Below are positions 52,518 through 59,883 of a DNA stretch of 64,000 nucleotides, piece by piece. Numbering within the stretch: position 1 is the stretch's first letter; each line of letters begins with the position of its first letter. The DNA lies in contig CACIHQ010000003.1 of NCBI GenBank assembly GCA_902586495.1, positions 1-64,000 of the forward strand, in the 5' to 3' direction. Made by a program: the position numbers and the translations under genes. Source of the DNA: an uncultured Pelagibacteraceae bacterium (lineage in GTDB: Bacteria > Pseudomonadota > Alphaproteobacteria > Pelagibacterales > Pelagibacteraceae). The notes under the pieces were generated by a model. It searched no databases. It was not told the origin of the DNA and saw only the letters and a list, made by a program, of their open reading frames with translations.

Positions 52518-52724
52518 ATGAAAAAAATAATGTTAACGCTTTGTTTGGTCTTATTTGTGAGCTCAGCATACGCAGGTTCATGTCCGATGTTAGCTAAAAA
52601 TATTGATGATAAGATTAAAAAAGCTCAAGAACTTAAAGATCAAGGTATGGATGCCCACAATAGTGGTGATCATGCTAAGTCTGAAAAACTTTTAAATGAA
52701 GCTCTTGCTCTTTTTAAAAGTTAA
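52518..52724 (+). CDS. secreted 68-residue protein
   Basis: It has a signal peptide MKKIMLTLCLVLFVSSAYA and a mature part of about 49 residues that starts GSCPMLAKNIDDKI. The helical hairpin QGMDAHNSGDHAKSEKLLNEALALF looks like half a TPR. A ribosome-binding site AAGGAG precedes the ATG. No family is recognised. Confidence 0.6.
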   Translation: MKKIMLTLCLVLFVSSAYAGSCPMLAKNIDDKIKKAQELKDQGMDAHNSGDHAKSEKLLNEALALFKS

Positions 52725-52739
52725 ATAGAAAGGAAAAAA

Positions 52740-53030
52740 ATGAAAAACTATATAGTCACGCACACTTTTAAGTCAAAAGAAGCAAAAGCTAAAATGATAG
52801 AAGTTACTGGTTCAATGTCTATGGAAGATATGACTAAAGCAATGACAAGTGATAGTGCAAAGTGCCAAATGAGCTGGAATACACCTGGAGACAATCTCAC
52901 AATGTATTGTTGGTGGAAAGGTACTGATCCAGATGCAATTAATAAACAATTAGAGTCTATGAACGATTTCTTTGAACCTCATAAATTTGTTGAGTGTACA
53001 GATGATGTTATAGATTTTAATGCTAAATAA
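52740..53030 (+). CDS. small alpha/beta-barrel-like protein (DUF4242/YCII-like)
   Basis: This 96-residue protein starts MKNYIVTHTFKSKEAKAKMIEV and includes a central SMEDMTKAMTSDSAKCQMSWNTPGDNLTMYCWWKGTDPDAINKQL. Its beta-alpha-beta pattern resembles DUF4242-type or other ABM small proteins. Two cysteines lie within a beta region. AAAGGAA precedes the ATG. Confidence 0.55.
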   Translation: MKNYIVTHTFKSKEAKAKMIEVTGSMSMEDMTKAMTSDSAKCQMSWNTPGDNLTMYCWWKGTDPDAINKQLESMNDFFEPHKFVECTDDVIDFNAK

Positions 53031-53064
53031 AAATGCCTAAATTTTTACCGAGTGAGGAAAAACA

Positions 53065-53373
53065 ATGAAGGTAATTTATACTAGAACGATGAGAGTAAAA
53101 GATGATGGCCTAGGAAAAGCAATGGAAATAGGAAAAGGTTTAGCGGCAGTTAGAAAAAAACATTATCCTAACCATGATGTTTATTTTTCTTTTCAAATGG
53201 GTGGAGACCCAAGAACCATAAGGGAGACCTTAATTGGACCCATGTTTGAGGGTGATAATGATGCTGACGCTAACATGTCTGCAGATCCTGAATATATTAA
53301 ACTTTTAGAGCAATTAAAAGAAGTTGCAATAGAAGGTACTATTGAAGATGAAATTAGACCAATATTTAGTTAA
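53065..53373 (+). CDS. small protein of unknown function (ABM-like)
   Basis: This 102-residue protein begins VIYTRTMRVKDDGLGKAMEIGKGLAAVRKKHYP, then VYFSFQMGGDPRTIRETLIGPMFEGDNDAD and a helical acidic tail. The beta-alpha-beta layout recalls antibiotic-biosynthesis-monooxygenase-type proteins. No family assigned. A good GAGGAA ribosome-binding site precedes the ATG. Confidence 0.5.
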   Translation: MKVIYTRTMRVKDDGLGKAMEIGKGLAAVRKKHYPNHDVYFSFQMGGDPRTIRETLIGPMFEGDNDADANMSADPEYIKLLEQLKEVAIEGTIEDEIRPIFS

Positions 53374-53385
53374 AGGATTTTAATA

Positions 53386-53802
53386 ATGTTAGAAAAATTC
53401 AATGGAATAATCTATTTATCTTTATTTATTATCCACTTTGCAGGTTTTGCTTACTATGGATTTAGGTGTGTGTTTCAAACGCAGTCTTTTTTAAATCAAT
53501 ATGGAATGCATGATACAGGGGCAGGAGCTGTGAGATTTTTTGGCTCTATTTTTATTGGCTCGACTGCGATGGCTATTTACGTAGGATTTATAAGACCAAA
53601 TGGTGTAGAAGCTACTTGGGGATTTTTTAATCTTGTGTTTTTACAAAACCTATCAGCATTTATAGTTGGTTTTTATAGTACTAAGATAAATAAACTTGGA
53701 CATACCGACAAAACTTCTGATGAAGCAATTTACGCACCTTTATTTTTGACAATTTTAAGTGCTTTACTTTGTTACGGGTTAGCAGATAAAATCTACGTTT
53801 AA
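53386..53802 (+). CDS. four-helix integral membrane protein
   Basis: This 138-residue protein has four hydrophobic helices (about 8-25, 46-65, 78-98 and 117-135). The motif YYGFRCVFQTQSFLNQYGMHDTGAGAVRFFGSIF between helices 1 and 2 is conserved-looking. No family is recognised. It is 12 bases after the preceding small gene, supported by AAAGGA. Confidence 0.55.
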   Translation: MLEKFNGIIYLSLFIIHFAGFAYYGFRCVFQTQSFLNQYGMHDTGAGAVRFFGSIFIGSTAMAIYVGFIRPNGVEATWGFFNLVFLQNLSAFIVGFYSTKINKLGHTDKTSDEAIYAPLFLTILSALLCYGLADKIYV

Positions 53803-53818
53803 CATCAAAGAAGTGATA

Positions 53819-53890
53819 ATGATCAGAATGGAAGTAAAAAGTCAGCTGTCGCTTGTGAGTTTAATAGAATGTGGTTTAAATGATCTTTAA
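53819..53890 (+). other. possible 23-codon frame coupled to the DUF1330 gene
   Basis: An open frame from ATG 53819 to TAA 53888-53890 (starting MIRMEVKSQ) overlaps the DUF1330 ATG by one base (TAATG). There is no clear ribosome site. It may be a coupling peptide or chance. Confidence 0.2.
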
Positions 53891-54177
53891 TGCCAGGTTT
53901 TGTCATTTTTAATATAGAAATAAAAAAACCTGAAGAATATAAAGAATACGTTCAGAAGGTAACACCAATAGCTAAAAAATTTGGGGGTGAATATATTGTC
54001 AGAGGTGGTGAAACCAAAGTAATTGAAGGTAATTGGAAATATCCTAGAACAATTATTATTAAATTTCCAAGTTACGAAAAAGCTTTAGAGTGGTATAGTT
54101 CAGAAGAATATAAACCAATTAAAAAAATCCGTTTAGACAATTCAGTCAGTAATGGAATAATAATTAAAGGAGTTTAA
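53890..54177 (+). CDS. DUF1330 family protein
   Basis: This 95-residue protein matches DUF1330: PGFVIFNIEIKKPEEYKEYVQKVTPIAKKFGGEYIVRGG, then IIIKFPSYEKALEWYSSEEYKPIKKIRLDNS. DUF1330 proteins have a dimeric ferredoxin-like fold and no known single function. It precedes an NTF2-like gene by 1 base. Confidence 0.85.
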   Translation: MPGFVIFNIEIKKPEEYKEYVQKVTPIAKKFGGEYIVRGGETKVIEGNWKYPRTIIIKFPSYEKALEWYSSEEYKPIKKIRLDNSVSNGIIIKGV

Positions 54178-54178
54178 A

Positions 54179-54499
54179 ATGTCGATGTTAGAGAAATATA
54201 CGAATGCAATTAATAATAAAGATGAGTCAATTATGAATGAACTTTTGCATGATGACTTTAAATTTACAATGCATAAGTCAGGAAATACCATAGGTAAAAC
54301 TGATGTTATAAAATGGGCAATGAGTGGTGATATAAACCAAGATAAAGCAAGAGTAGTCTATGAAAATGATGAAGTTGGAGTTCACCATTCAATAGTTACA
54401 TTTAATGATGGGAATGTTGAAGCAGTAATGGCAGTTTATAAATATAAAGATGGAAAAATTATAAGTTTGGAGACTGGCGCTACTCCTATGCCAAAATAA
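54179..54499 (+). CDS. NTF2/SnoaL-like fold protein
   Basis: This 106-residue protein has LEKYTNAINNKDESIMNELLHDDFKFTMHKSGNTIGKTDVIKWA, as in SnoaL/NTF2-like polyketide cyclase folds, then a curved sheet ending in GKIISLETGA. No catalytic residue assignment is possible. It lies between DUF1330 and the isomerase-like gene in a tight run. Confidence 0.65.
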   Translation: MSMLEKYTNAINNKDESIMNELLHDDFKFTMHKSGNTIGKTDVIKWAMSGDINQDKARVVYENDEVGVHHSIVTFNDGNVEAVMAVYKYKDGKIISLETGATPMPK

Positions 54500-54505
54500 A
54501 AGTAA

Positions 54506-55090
54506 ATGATTGACTTTTATTTTTCTATTGGAAGCACATATACTTACTTAGCAGTTACTAGAATACCTGATGTCGAAAAAAATTATCAAGTTGAGTTTAA
54601 TTGGAAACCTTTTAGTGTTCGGGCAATCATGAAAGAAATGAATAATATTCCATTTCCAAAGGATAAGCTCAATAAAGTAAACTATATGTGGAGAGATATT
54701 GAAAGACGTGCTGAGAGTTATGGTTTTTTTGCTAAAACCCCTGTGCCCTACCCATTATCTGAATTTGATTTAGCAAATCAAATTGCAATTCTTGGATTAG
54801 ATAAGGGTTGGGGTGTAGATTATGTGAGACTGACTTATAAAAAATGGTTTCAAGAAGTTAAAGAACCAGCGATAGAGCCAAGTATTTCTGAAGTATGTAA
54901 AGAATTAAAACTTAATAAGGATGAAATAATATCTGAAGCAAAAACAAAATTAATTGAAGATAAATATTTAGCTAATACAAACTCTGCAAGAGAAAATAAA
55001 ATCTTTGGTAGTCCCTCTTTTGTTGTTAAAAACGAAATATTTTGGGGTGACGATAGGATGGAAGATGCAATCAAATTTTTTAAAAAATGA
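54506..55090 (+). CDS. 2-hydroxychromene-2-carboxylate isomerase/kappa-GST (DsbA-fold) protein
   Basis: This 194-residue protein matches the HCCA isomerase/kappa-class glutathione transferase family: MIDFYFSIGSTYTYLAVTRI with a Ser8/Ser10-type glutathione serine, PVPYPLSEFDLANQIAILG, and a C-terminal FGSPSFVVKNEIFWGDDRMEDA. These enzymes use glutathione for isomerisation of aromatic intermediates; a true substrate is unknown. Its end overlaps DUF2798 by 4 bases. Confidence 0.85.
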   Translation: MIDFYFSIGSTYTYLAVTRIPDVEKNYQVEFNWKPFSVRAIMKEMNNIPFPKDKLNKVNYMWRDIERRAESYGFFAKTPVPYPLSEFDLANQIAILGLDKGWGVDYVRLTYKKWFQEVKEPAIEPSISEVCKELKLNKDEIISEAKTKLIEDKYLANTNSARENKIFGSPSFVVKNEIFWGDDRMEDAIKFFKK

Positions 55091-55311
55091 TGTTTTCAAA
55101 AAAATACTTTGATCTCATCTTTATCTTAATTATGGGCTTTGGCATGAGTTTACTTATGACCCTTATTATTACTTATATTAACACCGGTATGGATGAAGAT
55201 TATATCACAAGATTCTTAAAAGCTTGGATGATAAGTTTACCGATAGCAATCATAGCTGCTCTTATACTTGGCCCACCTATTAAAAAATTTGTAGATAAAA
55301 TAACTAAATAA
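55087..55311 (+). CDS. DUF2798 small membrane protein
   Basis: This 74-residue protein has two helices (about 9-30, 43-64) and the DUF2798 pattern LLMTLIITYINTGMDEDYITRFLKAWMISLPIAIIAAL. Function unknown. Its ATG overlaps the isomerase stop (ATGA). Confidence 0.8.
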   Translation: MMFSKKYFDLIFILIMGFGMSLLMTLIITYINTGMDEDYITRFLKAWMISLPIAIIAALILGPPIKKFVDKITK

Positions 55312-55325
55312 TCATATTTTAGAAT

Positions 55326-55661
55326 ATGAGTAATTTGTCAGGATATATATTTTTATTATTAGCTATAATTCTTGGAATAACTTCAAATGGTTTCTTAAAG
55401 TCTACAAATGGTTTTACAAATCTTGGGCCATCTATTTTTTGTGCAATTTCAATATTAGCTTGTATTTTTTGTTTATCTAAAGCAATGAATATTATTCCAG
55501 TTGGTTTCACCTATGCAACATATGGAGGATTGACTATAACTGCTGTTACTTTATTTGGCGTATTTAGATACAATCAAATTCCAAATCTTTATGGCATTAT
55601 AGGAATAGCATTAATTGTTGTTGGTGTAATTTTACTCAATACACTTGGAAAGACTACTTAG
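55326..55661 (+). CDS. SMR-family transporter lacking the conserved glutamate
   Basis: This 111-residue protein has four helices and an EmrE-like layout, with LAIILGITSNGFLKSTNGF lining up with EmrE's first helix. The essential EmrE Glu14 is replaced by Gly17, and no acidic residue lies in helix 1. PVGFTYATYGGLTITAV corresponds to the YAIWSG segment. Without that Glu, ordinary proton-coupled drug antiport is unlikely. It may be a guanidinium/lipid-type relative, a heteromer partner, or a non-transporting member. Confidence 0.75.
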   Translation: MSNLSGYIFLLLAIILGITSNGFLKSTNGFTNLGPSIFCAISILACIFCLSKAMNIIPVGFTYATYGGLTITAVTLFGVFRYNQIPNLYGIIGIALIVVGVILLNTLGKTT

Positions 55662-56460
55662 TCACAGGTTTCAATATTTTCAATATTCTGTTATGCAGAT
55701 TTTTATTCGGCGCACAAATAATGTTTCCTGCTTTTTTTGGATCCTCATTTTTCCATGTGGTAACTATTCCTCCCGCTGCTCTTATTATGGGGATTAGAGC
55801 ATGGATATCCCAAATTTTATTTCCACATTGAATTACAATATCTATTTTTCCCTCTGCAAAATGTGAATAACTCAGAGCATCGGCACACGGAAATTGCATT
55901 CGTTTTAATATTTGTGTTATTTTTTTTTGTTGGTTTAAAGATAAACTGCCATGAAATGCAGCTGACAATTTCATATTTTTGAAAGTTGCTTTTTTATTCA
56001 CTTTTAATCTTTTTTTATTTCCATTTTCACAAACAAAAGCAACTTTGTCTGTTTCGTTAAAATAATATTTTTTTAAAATTGGAAAATTAGCAAGACCTAA
56101 AATTGGTATTCCTCTGAAATTTAGCGAAATGAGGTTACTCCAAGTTGGGTTACCTATAACGAAAGATCTTGTGCCATCTATTGGATCAACGACCCAGGAA
56201 AAATCACTTTTAGTTTTTTTATTTTGAAATTCCTCACCTATAATTTGATGAGTGGGAAATTTATTACTAATCTCTTTTCTTATAAATTTTTCAAAAGCTA
56301 TATCTGCGTTAGTAACAGGGTCATAACCTGTGCCCTTTAACTTATTTGAAACTTTAAATGGCCTGTTTAATTTTAAGAAATAAAATCTAGTGAGTTTATT
56401 TGCTAAATTGTTAAGAAATTTAGAGTATTTTTTATATTCTGAAGATTTTAATTTAATCAC
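55654..56460 (-). CDS. inositol-monophosphatase-fold phosphatase, probably HisN-type histidinol-phosphatase
   Basis: This 268-residue protein has GEEF (metal), DPIDGTRSFVIGNPTWSNLISL, and a distal CADALSYSHFAEGKIDIVIQCGNKIWDIHALIPIIRAAGG. The wording DGTRSFV and WDIHALIPII suits bacterial HisN better than SuhB. Histidinol phosphate, inositol phosphate or fructose bisphosphate are the usual substrates. Its end overlaps the SMR gene by 8 bases, convergently. Confidence 0.85.
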   Translation of the reverse strand: MIKLKSSEYKKYSKFLNNLANKLTRFYFLKLNRPFKVSNKLKGTGYDPVTNADIAFEKFIRKEISNKFPTHQIIGEEFQNKKTKSDFSWVVDPIDGTRSFVIGNPTWSNLISLNFRGIPILGLANFPILKKYYFNETDKVAFVCENGNKKRLKVNKKATFKNMKLSAAFHGSLSLNQQKKITQILKRMQFPCADALSYSHFAEGKIDIVIQCGNKIWDIHALIPIIRAAGGIVTTWKNEDPKKAGNIICAPNKNLHNRILKILKPVTK

Positions 56461-56525
56461 ATGAGACTATTACAATTTAATTTGTATTGATTAAAGTAAA
56501 ATTTTAAATAATCATAAGAATCATT

Positions 56526-57626
56526 ATGAAAATTGAACTTTCAGACAATAAAGTTTTTTTTGAAAATCAAGGATCAAAAAAAGAAATACACCCATTCTGG
56601 TTGAGAGAAAGAGTGAACGGTTTAGATTTTGTTGATAAAGGTACCAAACAAAGATTGTTTGATCCAACAACACTCAATCAAAATATTGAAATAAATAAAG
56701 TAAATTTGACTGATAAATTTTTAGAGATTTCTTTTAATGACGGAGTTGAAACAAAAATATCAATTCAAAGTATCTTTGAAGAATATTCTGGTATTAATGA
56801 TATAAAATTTATCAAAAAAACTAAATGGGACTCTTCTTTAAAAAATCTAAATAATTTTCAGTTCAGAAAAAATATATTTGAAGAAAAAATAATGTATGAA
56901 GCTTTAATAAGTTTCTATAAATATGGTTTCATTATTTTCAAAAATGTGCCGACAGAAAACAATTTCCTGGTAAAATTCGCAAATTCTATGGGTAGTATAA
57001 GGAGAACGAATTTTGGTGAATTCTTTAATGTAAAATCAAAACCCAATCCCAATGATCTAGCTTATACATCTTTACCTTTAGCACCTCATACTGATAATCC
57101 TTATAGAAATCCAGTTCCATGTATTCAAATATTGCATTGTATTGAAAATGCAGTTGAAGGTGGATACTCTACTTTGGTAGATGGCTTTACAGTTACAGAG
57201 GAATTAAAAGAAAAATATCCTGAATATTATAAAATTTTAACTGAGGTGAAGGTAAAATATCAATTTATAGATAAGGATGTAATATTAGAAAATTGGGCTG
57301 AGATGATTGAATTAGATGAAAATAAAAATTTTAAACAGGTTAGATTTAGCCCAAGGTTAGATTTTGTTCCATTAATTGATAAAAATAAATTAGATATTTA
57401 CTATAAGGCAAGAAATAAAATTTCTGAATTGTATAATTCAAGCAAATATAGAATTGAATTTAAACTTCTTCCAGGAGATCTACTAATGATGGATAATTAT
57501 CGACTTCTTCATGGAAGGACATCCTTTAATGCTAATCAGGGTAATAGATTTCTTCAAGGTTGTTATATAGATTATGATAGTACTGAAGGAAAAATTAAGC
57601 ATCTAAAAAGAAAATTTAATATATAA
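56526..57626 (+). CDS. gamma-butyrobetaine-hydroxylase-like 2-oxoglutarate dioxygenase
   Basis: This 366-residue Fe(II)/2-oxoglutarate enzyme has an N-terminal DUF971-type segment (about 1-100, IHPFWLRERV) as in BBOX1-like and TmpA-like hydroxylases. The Fe triad is His188-x-Asp190 (APHTDNPYRNPVPCIQ) and His329, with the 2-oxoglutarate Arg331 (LLHGRTSF). Likely substrates are trimethylated amines (gamma-butyrobetaine, trimethyllysine, or trimethylaminoethylphosphonate). No carnitine operon adjoins it; the next gene is a small membrane protein. Confidence 0.9.
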   Translation: MKIELSDNKVFFENQGSKKEIHPFWLRERVNGLDFVDKGTKQRLFDPTTLNQNIEINKVNLTDKFLEISFNDGVETKISIQSIFEEYSGINDIKFIKKTKWDSSLKNLNNFQFRKNIFEEKIMYEALISFYKYGFIIFKNVPTENNFLVKFANSMGSIRRTNFGEFFNVKSKPNPNDLAYTSLPLAPHTDNPYRNPVPCIQILHCIENAVEGGYSTLVDGFTVTEELKEKYPEYYKILTEVKVKYQFIDKDVILENWAEMIELDENKNFKQVRFSPRLDFVPLIDKNKLDIYYKARNKISELYNSSKYRIEFKLLPGDLLMMDNYRLLHGRTSFNANQGNRFLQGCYIDYDSTEGKIKHLKRKFNI

Positions 57627-57627
57627 A

Positions 57628-57807
57628 TTATTTATTAAAACAATTATTCACTAATATTGCCATTAATATCCAAATGACAAAAGTTTCACCATGGGTGAAA
57701 GAATAATCCGCTCCAGCAAATCCAGCAACTATATTGATTGCATAAATAATTACGGTAGAGACTAATAAACTTAAGAATAATTTTACTATTCCATTAATAT
57801 ATTTCAC
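57628..57807 (-). CDS. 59-residue two-helix membrane protein with GTG start
   Basis: From a GTG at 57807 to TAA at 57628-57630, this frame gives 59 residues with two hydrophobic stretches (about 8-31 and 42-55), divided by ADYSFTHGE. It starts MKYINGIVKL (GTG read as Met) and is convergent, 1 base from the dioxygenase stop. The pattern is membrane-protein-like and unlikely in random AT-rich sequence, so I consider it real. No family is recognised. Confidence 0.6.
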   Translation of the reverse strand: MKYINGIVKLFLSLLVSTVIIYAINIVAGFAGADYSFTHGETFVIWILMAILVNNCFNK

Positions 57808-57900
57808 ATTAAAATTTTAACTATTCTCAATATTTATGCAAATGAAAATTTTCTATTAATAAGTGAAATTATTTTAGATGCCGGAATATTATTAAATACC

Positions 57901-57961
57901 TAGGTTGTATTCAAGAAATATATTTTCAGAAAATTTAAATAAATTTATTGATTACAACCTA
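57901..57961 (+). repeat. long-loop inverted repeat
   Basis: TAGGTTGTA (57901-57909) is the exact reverse complement of TACAACCTA (57953-57961), 43 bases apart. In RNA it could close a 9-base-pair stem; in DNA it could be a two-site operator. Confidence 0.5.
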
Positions 57962-57983
57962 ATCAAAATTTAATCTTTAATTA

Positions 57984-58145
57984 AGGAGGTAGCTTTAATG
58001 AATCAAACACCACCTGATACTTAGCTGGGTATTTTCATACTTCATAAAAACGTAAATAAAAAATATAAAGTCCATTCGGACTTAAATGCCAGAACGGCAA
58101 ATTAGGGGCTGCTCTTTTGGTTAATTAACTAGAGAGCAAACCCCT
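57984..58145 (+). ncRNA. candidate orphan structured RNA
   Basis: Starting with a near-perfect Shine-Dalgarno, this stretch can fold four hairpins. AGGAGGT (57984-57990) can pair with ACCACCT (58009-58015), with one A-A mismatch, around the micro-ORF start. AAGTCC/GGACTT (58068-58073/58078-58083) and TGCC/GGCA (58087-58090/58096-58099) are short stems. A strong two-part hairpin uses TTAGGGG (58102-58108) with CCCCTAA (58141-58147) and an inner GCTCTTT/AGAGAGC stem. No co-directional gene follows. On the minus strand the AAGTCC hairpin, with T6 downstream, could also end the methyltransferase message. Confidence 0.4.
57998..58024 (+). CDS. micro-ORF MNQTPPDT
   Basis: An 8-codon frame with stop TAG (58022-58024) follows AAGGAGGT with 7 bases of spacing, the most perfect ribosome-binding site I noticed in the window. 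Two adjacent prolines could slow ribosomes. No gene lies downstream on this strand, so it is not an obvious leader peptide. Confidence 0.3.
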   Translation: MNQTPPDT

Positions 58146-58161
58146 AAATTATTTTGTTAAT

Positions 58162-58869
58162 TTATCTATTCAAAACTAGACAAATCAATTTATCTTGAAA
58201 AGATATTTGTTTTTTATACTTTTTCTTTATTTCATTTAAACCACTAGATATTATCTTATGGCTCATACCCAACAACACCGATATATATTTGCTATTTACC
58301 ATTTCCATATATTTTATCCTTGAAATTTTAACTTTATAACTAAACCCTCTAACGAGTTTTCCTTTGAATGAATATGAAATTGATTTAATAATTTTCTTAT
58401 CTCTTATTAAGGCTTTTTTCAGCTTTTTTTTCATAATCGAAAATGTTGGAATTTCATTATTAATGGGGTCTAGAGTAAAAATAATAATTTTACCGTTTGG
58501 ATTTAGCAATGTCTTCGACAATTTAAGTATAATCTTAATATCTTTAATTTTAAAAAGATGAATAGTTTGTTTTAATAAAATTAGATCAAATGTTTTTTTA
58601 TTCTTTTTTAAAAATTTAATTGCATCAATTTTTTTAAAAATTATTCTTTTATCTCTATCTTTGTGATTTTCTATATCTACACCTATAGATTTTCTCTTTA
58701 AGCTTAACTTTGACGACAAGCTTCCTAGTATCTTACCCCTGCCACAACCAATATCTAAAATCTGACTGTTTTTATTTAATTTAACTTGTTTTAATAAAAA
58801 ATTATTAAAAGATTTAATATAAGACGATGATGAAAGCCAAGTTTTGTTGTCCCAATTTTTTAATGACAC
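58162..58869 (-). CDS. class I SAM-dependent methyltransferase
   Basis: This 235-residue protein has motif I ILDIGCGRGKILG (about 38-50), motif II acid VDIENHKDRDK, and motif III-like LKKNKKTFDLILLKQTIHLF. The N-terminal WDNKTWLSSSSYIKSFN is unusual. The rest is Lys- and Ile-rich. The substrate is unknown. Its start overlaps the DUF4396 gene by 10 bases. Confidence 0.8.
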   Translation of the reverse strand: MSLKNWDNKTWLSSSSYIKSFNNFLLKQVKLNKNSQILDIGCGRGKILGSLSSKLSLKRKSIGVDIENHKDRDKRIIFKKIDAIKFLKKNKKTFDLILLKQTIHLFKIKDIKIILKLSKTLLNPNGKIIIFTLDPINNEIPTFSIMKKKLKKALIRDKKIIKSISYSFKGKLVRGFSYKVKISRIKYMEMVNSKYISVLLGMSHKIISSGLNEIKKKYKKQISFQDKLICLVLNR

Positions 58870-59306
58870 GCAATATTAAATTTTTTTAATCTCCAATAAT
58901 TATAAGGCCAGGGTGTTAAAAATCCAACTAAGAGCATAATTGGAATTACCCACCAAGTAAGAATTGCTCCACCTGTTAAAAAATAATCAGTCAAATTCAT
59001 CATGATATCCATACTTATCATCGATATAAAACTCATTCCCATTGCTGTTTTTAAGGCTTTAGAAAAATCAAAATTTTGTTTTATTAGGATTACTGTCTCT
59101 AAAATAACACTCGTAATTAATCCGTTGATAATAGCTAAAGTCATTATTCCCATAACTGGGAATGGAATTTTAGTTAGTTGAAAAAATAAAATAGTACCGA
59201 AATCGCCAATTGCACAACCTAATAAACACCAACTTGTGTTTTTAGCGCTTCTCTTCCATGTATGTTTACACGACCAATTAAAATTGGCATTGACTGCATT
59301 GTCCAT
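58860..59306 (-). CDS. DUF4396 family membrane protein
   Basis: This 148-residue protein has an N-terminal WKRSAKNTSWCLLGCAIGDFGTILF and about four hydrophobic helices. MGMSFISMISMDIMMNLTDYFLTGGA holds many Met residues and suits the DUF4396 family. It is 5 bases after the cupredoxin gene stop, suggesting a shared metal-linked role. Confidence 0.8.
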   Translation of the reverse strand: MDNAVNANFNWSCKHTWKRSAKNTSWCLLGCAIGDFGTILFFQLTKIPFPVMGIMTLAIINGLITSVILETVILIKQNFDFSKALKTAMGMSFISMISMDIMMNLTDYFLTGGAILTWWVIPIMLLVGFLTPWPYNYWRLKKFNIACH

Positions 59307-59310
59307 TAAA

Positions 59311-59814
59311 TTAGTTTATATCAACTTTAGCTATCATTCCAACTTGATAATGGCCTGGCACATTGCATGCAATTTCAATATTTATTGCATTATCAAATTT
59401 CCAAATGATATTTCCTTTTTGTTTTGGTTCCAATAAAACACTATTACTATGTGAATGAGCCATAGCTTTATCCATCTTTGCCATTTTTTTCATCTTTTCT
59501 TTATCAATTGAATCTGCAAGAAGAATTTCATTCTCAACCATTTTTTCCATTTCTGGCTGATGCTTTATATGCATCATTTTGTTTGCTATATTAAATTCGT
59601 GAACTAACTCACCTACATTTTCAACTTCAAACTTTATTGTTTCACCTGCTTTAATTTGAAAAGAACTGGGTTCATAATAGTTATCAAACATTTTTACTTT
59701 TATGATTCGGTTAATATCGCCTACTTTTCCTTTTGAACCAATTTTCATGTTTTTATCAGCAAAAGATGGCAAACAATATAATATTAGAATAATTAATGTT
59801 ATAACTTGTTTCAT
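59311..59814 (-). CDS. periplasmic cupredoxin with Met/His-rich insert
   Basis: This 167-residue protein has a signal peptide (about 1-19) and a plastocyanin-like fold. The copper ligands are His72 (LVHEFNI), Cys150, His155 and Met160 (ACNVPGHYQVGM). Residues 78-122 are rich in Met, His and Lys, and may bind extra copper. A copper storage, tolerance or electron carrier role is likely. It precedes DUF4396 in one operon and is divergent from the persulfide dioxygenase. Confidence 0.88.
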   Translation of the reverse strand: MKQVITLIILILYCLPSFADKNMKIGSKGKVGDINRIIKVKMFDNYYEPSSFQIKAGETIKFEVENVGELVHEFNIANKMMHIKHQPEMEKMVENEILLADSIDKEKMKKMAKMDKAMAHSHSNSVLLEPKQKGNIIWKFDNAINIEIACNVPGHYQVGMIAKVDIN

Positions 59815-59883
59815 ACTAATAATTTAAATGTATTAATAATATTATCAATGGGTCAATTTGTGTTTGTATGATATCGTAAATAA

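Larger units (their letters stand above)
57808..58161. other. 354-base non-coding gap
   Basis: This gap between the 59-residue gene and the methyltransferase gene holds an inverted repeat (57901-57961) and a candidate structured RNA with a micro-ORF (57984-58145). The first about 90 bases are plain AT-rich sequence; only the candidate RNA is notable. Confidence 0.6.

Noticed and set aside
57984..58145. tmRNA, RNase P RNA or 4.5S RNA
   Set aside because: I could not find the universally conserved blocks of these RNAs (for example the GGAAGGAAGCAGCC-type loop of 4.5S RNA or an Ala-type tmRNA acceptor).
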